In this document: positions 34,520-46,063 of the stretch, in pieces
How the letters are laid out: each line of letters opens with the position of its first letter
How positions within the stretch are numbered: position 1 is the first letter of the stretch
DNA from: Sipunculus nudus
Taxonomy: Eukaryota; Annelida; Sipuncula; Golfingiida; Sipunculidae
DNA: 64,000 nt
Assembly (NCBI GenBank): GCA_026874595.1
Contig: CM049313.1
Location: forward strand, 24,550,008 to 24,614,007
Reading direction: 5' to 3'
Translations under genes and position numbers: made by a program
The notes under the pieces: generated by a model
Told to the model about the DNA's origin: nothing
Seen by the model: only the letters and a program-made list of their open reading frames with translations
The model's database searches: none

Positions 34520-37263
34520 ATTAAACAAAAATACATACATACAATACATACACATAGCATACAATACATTGACAACAGAACATTGTTTTACTCTAAACTG
34601 TTCAACAGGTTACTTTGTATCTCTCATATAGCTCATATAGATAATTCTGCTGTTTTCTGTCACTACAGCTAGACAAGACCTGTCCAACTAATCTTTTATA
34701 CAGATTAAGAAAGATAATTCAGTGTTCTGAAAATCAGTTCATTTGTGGTTGTCCACCATTAGCAGTGTATCAATCTTAACTATGTAACTAATTACTATTT
34801 TGGTTTTTGTTTTAACCGATGGTTGAACCAAGTGAACAGAATTTCTGCCACTTTTCATTATGTATATCAATTTTACCATTTTGCCATGCTATACTTTTTT
34901 CTATTTCCATAATTTGTTTTATGAAAATAAGTGCATCGGTTGGTGTCGGCTTCTTTTGTCTGCACCGACTTATAAATATAAATCTTTTAACACACAAAAT
35001 AACGCTGCCTATCAAACCATTATAGTTACCCAATATTACGCTTTCTGCATTAAAGGTAAAAGTTGGTGATATATTATCACATTTGGTCAACCAGTTACGT
35101 ATTTCATCCCATAAAGCCTTTGAAAAAATACACGACCAAAAAAGGTGAATGTAACTTTCAGTTTCTGTTCTACAGAAAGTGCACTTAGAATCAGCAACTA
35201 TTCCTATTTTTGATAGCCTGTCATTTAAATACAATGTTCTGTTCAATATCTGATATTGAAACATTCTTAACTTTACTGAGTTTGTAGTCTTCCTAAGCTT
35301 CATGTACACTCCCTGAACTGTGTCTGTGTTATCAATATTAAGCTCGTATGCCCACTTTTTTAATGATTTTGATGGAGTTGTATAAACCTTTTCTATGAGC
35401 TTTCCATACACATATTTTGTTACTGTTTTCATCCCAGTTAAAGAATCTATTTTGTATATTACATGATCATCATTTTCTTCCTGGTTTATTTGTATGGTTT
35501 TCTTCCATTCAGTAGGTATACAATTGATTAACCCTTGATACAATAAGTAGTTTATCTGTGTATTAGTTTTTGAACAAAATTCCTTATAATTTAAAAACCT
35601 GGTTTTGCCTCCATCAATACGTAAAAGTATATCTTTTATACACCTGATCCCTGAAGAATATAGCTTCTGTATGAACCTTATTTTATTATTGATTTTTAAA
35701 TGAGAGTTATACCACAGTAGCTGATTGAGGATTTCTGTTTTGCTTGTTGGTATGTGATAATGAAATTTGCACCATTCATGAAAAACCTCCTTCCAGAAAG
35801 GGTTTTTAATGGACACACAGTTTACTGCATCCTTAAAGTCTAAGTTACATTTAAACATGTCTGCTTTCAGAGGAAACATACTTAGTATATGATTCCTCCA
35901 TACATTCTTATTATTCTTTATAAGCAGTTTTTTAATCCAACTAATTTTTAAGGCTTTATTCTGTGTCTGTATATTAACCATATTTAATCCCCCTTTTTCA
36001 TATGGTGCTACCATTGTTGTGCGTTTAATTTTGTCTGGTTTATTTGACCAAATGAAATTATAAAGAATAATTTCTAATTTCTTCAGGTAACCTTTTCCTG
36101 GGTAAGGTAACACTGACAGAAGGTATGTTAACTGAGATAAAGCGTGACTTTTAAGTACTGTTATCTTCCCCATTGTTGTCAATCTCCTCCCTGACCATGA
36201 TTTTAGGATTCCTTCTATATCTACTAGTTTGTGCTGGTAATTGTCTTTTAACAGATATTGTAAAGATGGTCTGAAGGAAACTCCCAGTACTTTGACTGGG
36301 CCATTTGTCCATTTTAAACCGGCTTCTGCAACCCGCATTTTGGCATAGTGTGTGTTAAAGTCGTTAACTGTGAGGGGCATTATTACCGTTTTACTCATGT
36401 TGATTTTTAATCCTGACTGACTTTCAAATTCTTGTAAGATTTTTAACGACTCAGAAATACTCTTTATATCAGCTAATAGCAAAATGGTGTCATCTGCATA
36501 TTGCAGAACCTTGTAATTGTAGTCATTTATATTTATTCCAGTAATTTTCCTTTCTCTTCTGATCTTGTTTGCTAATAATTCTGAACAGAGAATGAATAAA
36601 TATGGTGACAAAGGGCACCCTTGTTTAACACCTCTTGATGGCATAAAGAACTGGGAACACCATCCATTATTGATTACACATGTGTTTGAATCTTTGTATA
36701 ATGTTTTCACCCATTTCGTAATGTTTTCGTTGAAATTGAAGTATTCTAATGTTTTCCATATAAAAGACCATTCCAAGCAGTCGAAAGCTTTTTCATAATC
36801 GATGCTCATTAAATATCCTTCCAAATCTTGCTCATTTGCACTGTTTATAACTGTAATTATCTTGTTTATGTTTTCGCCAATGTATCTTCCCTTCATGAAG
36901 CCAGTTTGATCTTCATTTATAAGATTTGGAAGTAATTTTTTAATTCTTTTTGCAATACATTTGGATATTAATTTGTAGTCTGTATTCAAAAGTGTAATTG
37001 GTCTCCAGTTTTTAAGATTTAATAGATTTTTGTCTTTTTTTGGTAGAAGTGTTATTACACCCCTGTTTTGTGATGGTCCAAGTTTGCCCTCTTTTAAACT
37101 GTATTCTATTGCGTTCATAAGTAATTCTTTTAGGTCTTCCCAGAAAACTTTATAGAATTCTGCTGGAATGCCATCTAGGCCAGGTGACTTGTTTTTTGCA
37201 AAAGATTTGAGGACTGTTAGAATTTCGTTTTCATTAATTTGTTCATCTAAATTTTTTATGGCT
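34491..37263 (-). mobile_element. 5'-truncated L1/Tx1-type LINE, relatively intact
   Basis: A T-run at 34491-34519 marks the poly(A) tail of a minus-strand insertion. About 300 nt of 3' untranslated sequence and a long RT reading frame follow. Homology stops near 37263, within the region before the RT fingers, so ORF1 and the endonuclease are missing. I found no convincing target duplication. It lies within GTCAGGGAAA-repeat sequence present on both sides (34370-34490 and 37845-37870). Confidence 0.88.
34812..37263 (-). CDS. LINE reverse transcriptase, N-terminally truncated
   Basis: The ORF has 768 codons from an internal ATG at 37118, and the same frame is open further upstream to about 37263 (KSPGLDGIPAEFYKVFW region). 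RT blocks in order: GVITLLPKKDKN, NWRPITLLNTDYKLISK, TGFMKGRYIGENI, motif A YLMSIDYEKAFDCLEW, SRGVKQGCPLSPYLFIL, the catalytic LQYADDTILL, then GLKINMSKT. Near the C terminus is a CTFCRTETESYIHLFWSC zinc knuckle. It would copy LINE RNA into DNA at the nick. There is no stop or frameshift over 2.4 kb, so it was inserted recently relative to the LINE at 545. It lacks the endonuclease and cannot act alone. Confidence 0.9.
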
Positions 37264-37860
37264 ATGGCGACTGTAGCTGATTATCAGGTAGGAAGGCTTT
37301 TTCATCTCATGAGCCAGCATTCAATAATTTCATACCTCATTTCATTTTCATTTCAATTATAGTTTTGTTGTGTCTGTAGGTATAATCTTATTCCCTTTGA
37401 TATTTTACACACATGTAAGTTGATGATGCATAGCATGGATACACAAAATGTATACATGTAGCACCAACCATTAATGAAAGGCCACCTGTTTCTTAGCTGT
37501 AGTACACAACAGTACTAGTAAGTACTAGTAAGACATTTTACACAATGACATGAATCTGGTAGCAAAGTACAAAGGCAGAACAGAGTGCAGTTACTTTGAT
37601 CCACTGAATTCATTTGTTGTTATTGTGTAATAAAATTTTACACATGATCAATGCTTGATAACAGAGTGTATGGTTCTTTGAATGTTACATTGTCACTTCC
37701 AAATTTTTAGTTTCATTTTGCTTTGCTTTTCGGTTACAATCTTTCAAATAAAATTTTGGTTTGCAGTAGAATGATATTTCGGAGAAGAAATTGAATTTGG
37801 TGGGTTAGTTTTTCCTAGAAAACCAGCTGAAAGTCCGGAACAGTCAGGGAAAGTCAGGGA
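37264..37860. other. Flank of the LINE, GTCAGGGAAA-type repeat, no gene
   Basis: AT-rich sequence ending in two GTCAGGGAAA words near 37845-37865, as on the other side of the LINE. Confidence 0.4.
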
Positions 37861-37862
37861 AA

Positions 37863-38071
37863 AGGAATGCTAACATAACGTTTGCTGATCGGGCATTTTC
37901 AACATGTGGACCTCTCTTCCTAATGAACTTCCAATGAACTTCCTAATGATGTTAAATGCAGCGAAAATATTGAGGACTTTAAAAGAAAATTTAACACGTG
38001 TCCTTATCGACTAAGTATTTATTAAATTTTAACTCTTGTGTCATATTTATTTTTGTATTTTTGTAAAGCGC

Positions 38072-38144
<73 letters not shown>

Positions 38145-38180
38145 GTAGGCGCTATATTAAATGAATAAAGTTTAATTTTA
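37863..38180 (+). mobile_element. 3' end of a CR1/L2-type LINE
   Basis: The frame gives FADRAFSTCGP, then (after a short duplication of GAACTTCC) LPNDVKCSENIEDFKRKF and a stop at 38023-38025. This is the usual C-terminal end of CR1/L2-type reverse transcriptases. The tail contains TGTAAAGCGCC, a TA tract (38081-38142), and GGCGCTATATTAAATGAATAAAG, typical of such 3' ends. A second fragment is at 60098-60238. Confidence 0.75.
38081..38142. repeat. (TA)n microsatellite
   Basis: About 30 TA repeats inside the 3' region of the CR1/L2-type element. Confidence 0.95.
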
Positions 38181-38244
38181 AAAGTCCGAGATTTTCTCTC
38201 ACAGTTTACTGCCTTCAACCGTCTGCGTAACTCACAACAGGCAC

Positions 38245-38950
38245 TGTTACATGTATCTGTTTACTATGCGCCTGGCATTCTGATTCGTGTTAGGCGCAAG
38301 CCAGCCCTGTGAGTTGATAACTGCGTGGGAACCGCACTTGTTGAACTCTGGCTTGTTCGCAGAGAGTAAACACACAGCGCTTTCTTTGTGTTCTAAAAGT
38401 TCGTTGTAGTCTTGTAGGTTCCGGAATGAAGTTTCGAGACTTCGGGTGAAAAAGCTATATATATAAGGGTTGTGTTTGGAGCCGTCAGAAAGAAAAATAC
38501 CAGCGGACACTAAAGGATGCTACTTTCTCGTCAGTCTCTGGAACTACTCCGATAATTGCATAGTTACAGATATAGTCTATAGACTTTATACAGATTTTAT
38601 ACAGATTGTCTTCAGTTTGCCTTTGGGATTTTAACTGACCTTCACTTCTGAATTTCAACAGATTGTCTTCGAGATTTAATTGGACTATTCACTGGGAAGA
38701 TTAACTTGAACTGTTCACGTGGATTATTTGTGTTGGACTGTGACAGTTGTGGTATCCAGAAATCAAAGCCTAGGATCCGGACACTCTGGTGATGTACATT
38801 TTTATTATCGTTATACTGTGTAATTGAATTGATTTAGTGTATTGTAATGTTAGGATTGTTCTAAGAATAAATTAGAATTATTTGTTAACAAAAAAACAAT
38901 GATTTCTTTATTCATTCCCTTAGATATTTCAGGCTGCCTAGTGTGGCTAT
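38245..38950 (+). repeat. LTR-like repeat, copy 1
   Basis: Direct counterpart of 39772-40436. Shared landmarks in order: TGTTACATG start, GTGATTCGTGT-like text, AAGCTATA with a TATA-like box, GTGTTT.GAGCC, AAAATACCAGCG, TTACTTTCTCGTCAGT, GGTATCCAGAAATCAAAGCC, GGATCCGGACAC, ATACTGTGTAATTG and GCCTAGTG. A TATA box, a later A-rich signal region and TG...CA-type ends suggest an LTR. No target duplication or protein-coding interior was found. Confidence 0.6.
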
Positions 38951-39115
38951 CTGATTTTTTTTTATCTCCGTAACGAAAATTTATGCTCGTCAGGATTACG
39001 TGATCTGTTATTATTAGGTCCCGTTTGTGATAAGGATGGCAAGATGACATCTTATTTAACATGTGATCATTACATATCTACATTATTTTATTGATATGGT
39101 GATTTAAACAAGGGA

Positions 39116-39631
39116 CCCGTGGGTCATTGTGCTCAGCTAAAGTTGATCTTGAAGGTAAAAGTTTAAAATAAAAACTAATGAGTATAAAGTCTGGGAGGAA
39201 AAGGTAGTATAAGCTAGTTATTGGTTGATATGATTGATTTGAACTGATAAGTAAGAAAATTGGTGCAACTAATACTTTGTGATCTGACTATGTGTTTTCT
39301 AATTCTGAAACTGAAGCATGTGAGCGATTTGTAAACATGAGATCTATTCTATTACCATGATCAGTGGTTGACTCCTTAATAAGTTGTTGACAGCTCAGCA
39401 GTTGACACGTTTGTTCAATTAAATCCTAAGTTTTTATCATACAATTTTTTTTTTCAATTTTATATTATGGACATCTAATTGTATGTCAGATTTTGGATTT
39501 GTAGGTCTAATAGTTTCAAAACGTGCCAGCCTAACGGACAGACAGACGGACGGACGGATGACAGACAATGGCTCATAACTTTAGCTAAATAACTTATAGT
39601 CAGCTGAACTAAAAATTGTAATGTATGTCAA
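39116..39631 (-). mobile_element. Short element of the AGCTCAGCTGACT family, inverted, with an endonuclease relic
   Basis: On the minus strand it begins TTTTTAGTTCAGCTGACT with GTCCGTCCGTCTG (near 39631-39540). It ends TTAGCTGAGCACAATGACCCACGGGTCC-like text (about 39145-39116), mirroring the ends of the larger element at 31636-33515. It lies between the two LTR-like repeats. Confidence 0.55.
39230..39425 (-). pseudogene. Relic of an exonuclease-endonuclease-phosphatase (APE-like) domain
   Basis: Translation gives QQLIKESTTDHGNRIDLMFTN..., then after an in-frame TAG SDHKVLV. The TT..G..ID...TN and SDHK..V motifs are the C-terminal active-site end of the endonuclease used by many non-LTR retrotransposons and some animal Helitrons. 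There are at least two stops, and no RT or helicase follows. Confidence 0.6.
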
Positions 39632-39771
39632 CAGTTCCGACAGTGTTAAGGTTTTAAGGTTTGGTTATTGTTGCCAGTTTAAGATAGTGTTTCTCATTAT
39701 GTCCCTTTAATTCACAGATTGCTGATTTTTTTTTATATTGTTAAAGGTATCTGTTTTGTTGTGCACAGGAA

Positions 39772-40436
39772 TGTAACATGTGTCTATTGACATTGTGATT
39801 CGTGTAACGCAGGCATAGTTCGTTGATATGGGAACGTCGCTTGTTGGGCGCTGGCTCGCGTGTGGGCCTGAAGCGTAAAGACACGTTTTATTTTCTATAT
39901 GTTTTGGGTCTGTTCATGTGCGTGTGTATTGTTCTTTGGAATTTTCCATTTTTAGAATTTCTGGGCGAGAAGCTATAAATTAGGGGCTGTGTTTAGAGCC
40001 GGCAGAAAGGAAAATACCAGCGAGTGTTACTTTCTCGTCAGTTTTGGGACCTTACCGATAACTGCAGTGGTGTTAGATATTTAACGGATTTTATACAGAT
40101 TTAATACCGACTGTCTTCAGTTTGCCTATGGATTATTACTATTTACTTGGATTATTGATTTTAAGGACTCTTGTTGAACTGAGACAGTGGTGGTATCCAG
40201 AAATCAAAGCCTAGGATCCGGACACGCTGGTACTGTTCATTTTAATTGTTATACTGTGTAATTGTATTGGTTTAGTGTATTGTTATGTTTAGATTGTTCT
40301 AAGATTAAATTATAATTATTTGTTAAATAAACCACTGACTTCTTTATTCATTCCCCTAGACATTTCACGGTGCCTAGTGTTACAAAATTTGTGCTGATCC
40401 CGATTACCTGATCTGTTGTTATTAGGTTCCGTAACA
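39772..40436 (+). repeat. LTR-like repeat, copy 2
   Basis: Starts TGTAACATG and ends CCGTAACA, nearly inverted termini. It contains a TATA-like CTATAAATTAGG near 39972 and shares the landmarks listed for copy 1. It lies 1.5 kb from copy 1 in the same orientation. Confidence 0.6.
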
Positions 40437-41600
40437 ATATCTATACCATATTGTCTTATAGTTCATGAAATACACTATTTTAAAATTGAACAGAAATACT
40501 GAATAGAATTTGTTGAACATTTGGGATGGTTAAGATAACATCGAGGCAATAATACATTAAATAAAGGAGTTGATCCGATTCAACATTTATTTATTAAAAG
40601 CATACCATCCCATCGTGACATATGGCTATGTCATTATGATAGGGCTATTGATAGGTGTTACTTATCTGCCTGGATGACTCATATACTACATACTAGCCGC
40701 TTATCAACATTTCTTATATATTATTTCAAGCGAAGTAGGAGGAAATGGCTAAGTGGCGAAAGATTAACAAGGGGTTCTTTCCAGAGCAGACATTGGTATC
40801 ACTCAGCTGAGATTACTCCTTATGTGGATGAATTTAAAACATTGATGAGGGCTTTAGTTTACCTCGCCGGAAGGGCCTCTCAGTGTTTACTTAGAGTGCA
40901 ATAAATATTAATTTGTACGAAACCACTTATATGAGTGCCCAATAACAGTTACGATATGAAATATCAAGTTTATATTTACACCAGAAAATACTTTATCCAA
41001 TCATGCGAGGTAGCGTTACCTTTTTGGACGACATCCAAAATGTTATGTCCTCTCTACTTGGAAACATGTTAATCAGCATGGGAGATATTACCACCCGCTT
41101 TGCGGTAAGGACTTAAATGACTTTATCCCTGAAAAGCCTCTTAACTCTACATAATACTTCCCGTTCGCTGTCCGGGGGCGTTTTCAATTTAATGTGGTAC
41201 CTGCTTACCCCGATACTCGAGAATAAACATTTCCGTCAATTGAATCTTTTTGAAGAGAAGCTTATACCCCGGCAAATATCTGCGCTGTTGGTTTCACTTG
41301 AATTTGTCATTTGTTAGAACATGCTTGGAACCTTACAGTTGATCCATAGCCACGAGGAATTATTTGGTGTTTACTGGTAGATCAAGAGTGGCAAATGCCT
41401 TAAGAAACCACTTGACTTAATTCTGATCAAATAGAAACACCTGTATGGAAATGTCAGAACTTTATGCAGTTGTGTCCTGTTGGGCCCATGGCAGATGTCA
41501 TTGTCACATCGCGACGAAGTGAATTCAACATCGCAGTCAATACACCTGATGATGAAATAAAACCACATATCCTAATTCTCTAAGACCCTCATAAACCTAT
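40437..41600. other. Intergenic, no gene recognised
   Basis: Short ORFs only; none is recognisable. Confidence 0.4.
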
Positions 41601-42180
41601 CATCACTGTTAATGTTAGTCAATCGTCACTGCCCGTCATCAAAATGTTCATCATCGTCTCTCAATGACAACACTACCATTGTCCGTATCCAGTATCATTA
41701 TCTTCGTCTGTCATCGAAAGAACTATTTAGCCCTACTCTCCGTCATGAACATCACTGTAACTCTCCGTCAAGATCAACACTGTCATCGCTTTCAATATCA
41801 CTGTCGCTGACTGTCATCAGCATCGCCGCCACTCTCTGTCATCAACATTGTAATCACGGTCAATATCACTGTTGCTGTCTGTCATCAACATCACTGTCAC
41901 TGACCGTCTTAAACATTGTCACCATCGTCTGCCATCGATATCACCGTCACCCTCTGCCATCGCCATCACTGTCACTGTCCGTCATCAACATCACTGTCAC
42001 TGTCCGTCATCAACATCACTGTCACTGTCCGTCATCAACATCATTGTCACTGTCGTCATTAACATTATTGTCACTGTCCGTCATCAACAGTGGTTCGTCA
42101 TCAACATCACTGTCGCTGTGTGGCATCAAAATCGCTGTCAGTCTCCGTCCTCAGCATTGTCACAACCGTTTGTTATTGAC
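41600..42180. repeat. Minisatellite, 25-bp core
   Basis: The core GTCATCAACATCACTGTCAC plus TGTCC repeats exactly at 41981, 42006 and 42031, with divergent copies on both sides. The 191- and 120-codon ORFs through it (His/Ser/Leu-rich) follow from the repeat and are not taken as genes. Confidence 0.9.
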
Positions 42181-42694
42181 AAAATAGTATCATCAGCTTA
42201 TGCTGGTGTTCATTTTCGCCATTTCCCTAAATAAAAATGAACAAGTTAAAATTGACAAACAAAATGATTAATCGTAATATTCAGTTTCTATATAACAATA
42301 CTAGGTTTACCATTTCACACCTTCAGTCAATCCCAGTCTCATTTATGTATCTTTATTTGTTACAATAGAGTTCTGTTGGGACTGTTTATTGGTTGTACTT
42401 GCAGGCCTAATGTGTGAATAATCCCTCCACTTCAGGAATAATATGCATAGTATAACCGCGGAATATGGGCCGAATGAATGAATGCAAACACATGGCAGAC
42501 GTTTTATTTCTTAGAATTCAAATTAATATATTTAATATAGTTTATGAAAGTTAATCTCCGGGTCTGTCATTTATTTATAAAATTTAATACTTTATAACTC
42601 AGAAAACTCGTGACACTATAACATTTACACATTTAAATTATTTGTGTATATAGATTATTATTGGAACAAATAAGTTTTGCAAAAACATATTTGT

Positions 42695-43300
42695 ATAAAT
42701 GCAAAATATACACTTTCAGTTTATAAATGAAGCAATACTTTGTTTCACCACAGTTAATTTGTCTGTCTAATTTCATAATGCCAGTGTAATCCTAGTATAT
42801 GTGCCTAGACATGTAAAAAGTGTCAGTATGCGAGTTATGTGATGATCGTATTTTGTTTATAATTAATAGGCCATATTTTTTAAGTATATATGTTATAACA
42901 CGTCATAATTTCCCTGAAAGTCCATGGCCTGACTTCTACATCACATTCAGTGAATTTCAGATTTATTAAAGGATTTAGAAGGATCAAATTACTGGTGCAA
43001 AAACATTTAAGCGCCAGCATCCTTACATCTTCCAGAGCAATAAACACCTCCTTCATATGCCAAGACATGTGAAATATTGGAAAGGTTATCAAATATTTCG
43101 GCTCGTCTAAGATACCTCTTAAACATATACTAAGACGTCAAATGGAACAAATGAGACTTGAAGAAACACTGATGCCTATAAATGCAAAATATACACATGG
43201 AGTCTATAACTGAGGCAACATTTTGTTTTACCACATTTCATTGGTTTGTATAATTTCATAGTTTCAGTGCAATCCCAGTATATGTGCTTAGACATAATTA
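42695..43300. repeat. Direct duplication of about 120 bp
   Basis: Segments near 42697-42815 and 43178-43295 share ATGCAAAATATACAC, TTTGTTT.ACCACA, TAATTTCATA and CCTAGTATATGTGC-like text. The offset is about 480 bp. Confidence 0.65.
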
Positions 43301-44295
43301 TCTCCCGAAGTTTAAAATAGATGCGCTAAAATGCTTGGAGTCACGTACACTTATTTAGGTCTGCTTGGCCACGTGACTTATTACTAGGACTATATATATC
43401 TACTCCCCATCATGCGGTACCTACCATCAGCTGATAGAGCACCATAGCAGGTCGAGGAGCAGAAGAACACGAGTGACTATACAGTACCCAAAGCCGAGAA
43501 TCAAACCTGCTTATCTTAATGAATATACGTACAATTAAAGTAAGTAACTGCAAGCTGTTATTATCTGCACATATGGCTGTTTACTCCTTTCAGGTTTTCT
43601 TGGTGGAGGTAACAGCTTCCTTCTTTAATTTAACTTATCTATACCTAGGTTTAGTCTGTGGTTTATCCATTAAAACATGACTAGCAAGCAGTTTTTTAAA
43701 TCAATGGACAGGGCCTTGGAGTAACGATACCAGTCACAATTGAGCAGTTTCCAAGGTTCGGATCAAAATATTGGCTGAATGGAAGTATATCAAATAAAAC
43801 GAGTAAAAAGTCGTGTTTTCTTTCTATTAACACTGAATATATGCTTTCAATGCGGAGTCAGGTGGTTTAAATACCTCCTCTATTTTCGTCAGCGCCAGGT
43901 TTCATGAGAAGAGCGATCGTAAGGTTGAACTTCCGCCGTAGAGGTATCCGAAATTAGTCCCCATGGGGGCGCTTCATGTTATATAATAAATAGAAGCACG
44001 TGTCTCTCAATATATATCATGCTGAAAAAAGCGCCTCCTTTCCATCAGTATGCAATATATTAATATAGACTTGTACCTGACGTTATCATTAACAACTTAT
44101 TCTTCGTCGGCCGCACAGTGTTTAAATATGCGCTGCGTAAGTCTGAAGCACTCTTGTGTACGACAGAATTTGATTAACTGACTGATGTTTGAGCAATTTT
44201 AAATGCCTGTGTTATAAATTAGCTCAGCATGAATGCAGGTAAATTTACTTAAGATGTGATAATATTTAGTCATCATTATAGTCAACTTTTTATCT
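43301..44295. other. Intergenic, no gene recognised
   Basis: Contains a TATA-rich stretch (43390-43400) followed by GC-richer sequence that could be a promoter or LTR fragment, but nothing confirms it. Confidence 0.35.
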
Positions 44296-45210
44296 TGAAA
44301 TATGTTGTAACATAAAATGTATGCTAATATTGAACCTACCGGGACAATTTATGTGAGACGCCATCTAGGCTATTGTGCTGATATGACGCCTTATTTGGGA
44401 AGGTTTTATTCTGGCGATAATGTATCTTTGCAAATATCGCAAATCTGAAACCATAGAGAACAAAAAGCAAACCACAGCATTCCGGTAACAAGGCTCAGAT
44501 TCAAGACTTTAGATGTGATAATTTGAAGTAATTGATATGGGTGTGGTAATTTATTTCATTAAAATTGTGAAAATAACGATATGCCAGGCACAGAAACATG
44601 AATGCGGTCAGTTATGGCAGGTACACGTACTTAATTGATCCGAACCCGATAAATAGCTTGTGCTGTCACCCAAGCGCCTCGATAATTTAATATAAACGTT
44701 CGGGTTACAGTCTGGAGCTCCCTGTGGGTACGCTTGTGGGTTTTGTCAGTCTTCCATCTTCCTTTCGGGTCTGCAAATTGCAAGTACATATTCACCAGGT
44801 TAAATATTCGCCATTTCGGCTTCTTCAGTGTTTCGCCTCGCGGGGGTATCTTTTTCTCGATTTACCATACAGTATCTTACAAAATGTGGCTAATCATGAT
44901 TATATCAGTTACCTAACATGCACGCAGAATCTGAACACCTGAAACACTCGTGCTATAGTGGCAGATATACAAAAGGATCGATATTATTAGACCTGTCATC
45001 TTGAAATAAGTTGTAACATAAAATGTATAATATTTAACCTACCGGCAGATTTTACGTGAGACGCCATCTAGGCTATTGTGCAGATATGAGGCCTTATTCG
45101 GGAATGATTTATTTTCGCGATAATGCATCTTTGCAAATATCACAAATTTGAAATCATGGCGAACTAAAAGCCAACCACAGCATTCCGGTAACAAGGTTCA
45201 GATTCAACCC
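44296..45210. repeat. Direct duplication of about 210 bp
   Basis: 44300-44507 and 45001-45208 are clearly related. Shared text includes GTAACATAAAATGTAT, GAGACGCCATCTAGGCTATT, ATCTTTGCAAATATC and CACAGCATTCCGGTAACAAG. The offset is about 700 bp, same orientation. The 490 bp between them is unrelated. Confidence 0.8.
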
Positions 45211-46063
45211 CCCCCCCCCTTTTTTTTTATTTATGAAATATTGGAACATGTATGCTTAATACCGAACAATTGTCCCACATTTCCCAATTACATCCTACAT
45301 GTTCAAAACATTTCATCACCATGGGAGGGGTGTAGATGTAAGCAAATGCACTATCATTTGTTTCTCACTGTATGATGTAAATCTGAGACAGTTGAATTTA
45401 ATGTCCCATTAGAAAATTACCTTTTTTTCAGGACGGGTGATACTGATGTGAGTGGTGTTAATATCTAGAGCCAGAGCCTATGATTGTGTAAAGTAAGTTT
45501 CGGATTAAATCGCATATTAACCGCAGCTAGGGAGGTTTTCTTTGTACTCTTGTTTGTTCGTCCGGTGTGTATTTTTTTTTTTCGCTTTGCAAACTTGCAC
45601 AAAGATGCTACTGAACATATTTCCACGGAACTTATTTCCGGGTCAAAACAGAATCCATACTCATTGCTGGGAATCCGGATAAAGCATTTCAATACAGAGC
45701 CACAATATACACTTGCCCATACCTTATACATGCAGGTACAGTGATTATTGTTCTAACGAACAGCCACTCAGCTTTTCATGCTAGGTGCAGGTGGTTAAGC
45801 GGTTATTCTTTAAACACACCCTTCAGTGTTATCCGTCTTATTGTCATAGTTCATTGAAACGTTTCGTTGGTTGTCGAATCGAAAGTTGTAACGTCACGAC
45901 TACGTAATTGCTATCATCGTGCATCACCGTTCTAAAGATGTTTCTGACTGTATTTCATCATGTGCTATCAGAAAACTACCATTCACCGTGCCCTACAATA
46001 TGAAACATGATTTTCCGAAATTTACCTATGTACTCACGGAGATGTTTATACCAGAGGGATATA
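45211..46063. other. Intergenic, no gene recognised
   Basis: Contains C- and T-runs near 45210-45230. No supported gene. Confidence 0.4.

Noticed and set aside
34480-37300. Target duplication for the LINE at 34491-37263
   Set aside because: Flanks (AGTCAGGGAC on one side, TGGCGACTGTAG on the other) share only a few bases.
41612-42234. 191- and 120-codon ORFs rich in His, Ser and Leu
   Set aside because: They follow a 25-bp minisatellite; overlapping frames are all open for the same reason, and no domain is seen.
43380-43560. Promoter or LTR with a TATA box
   Set aside because: Only a TATA-like stretch is visible; no second copy or coding region is nearby.
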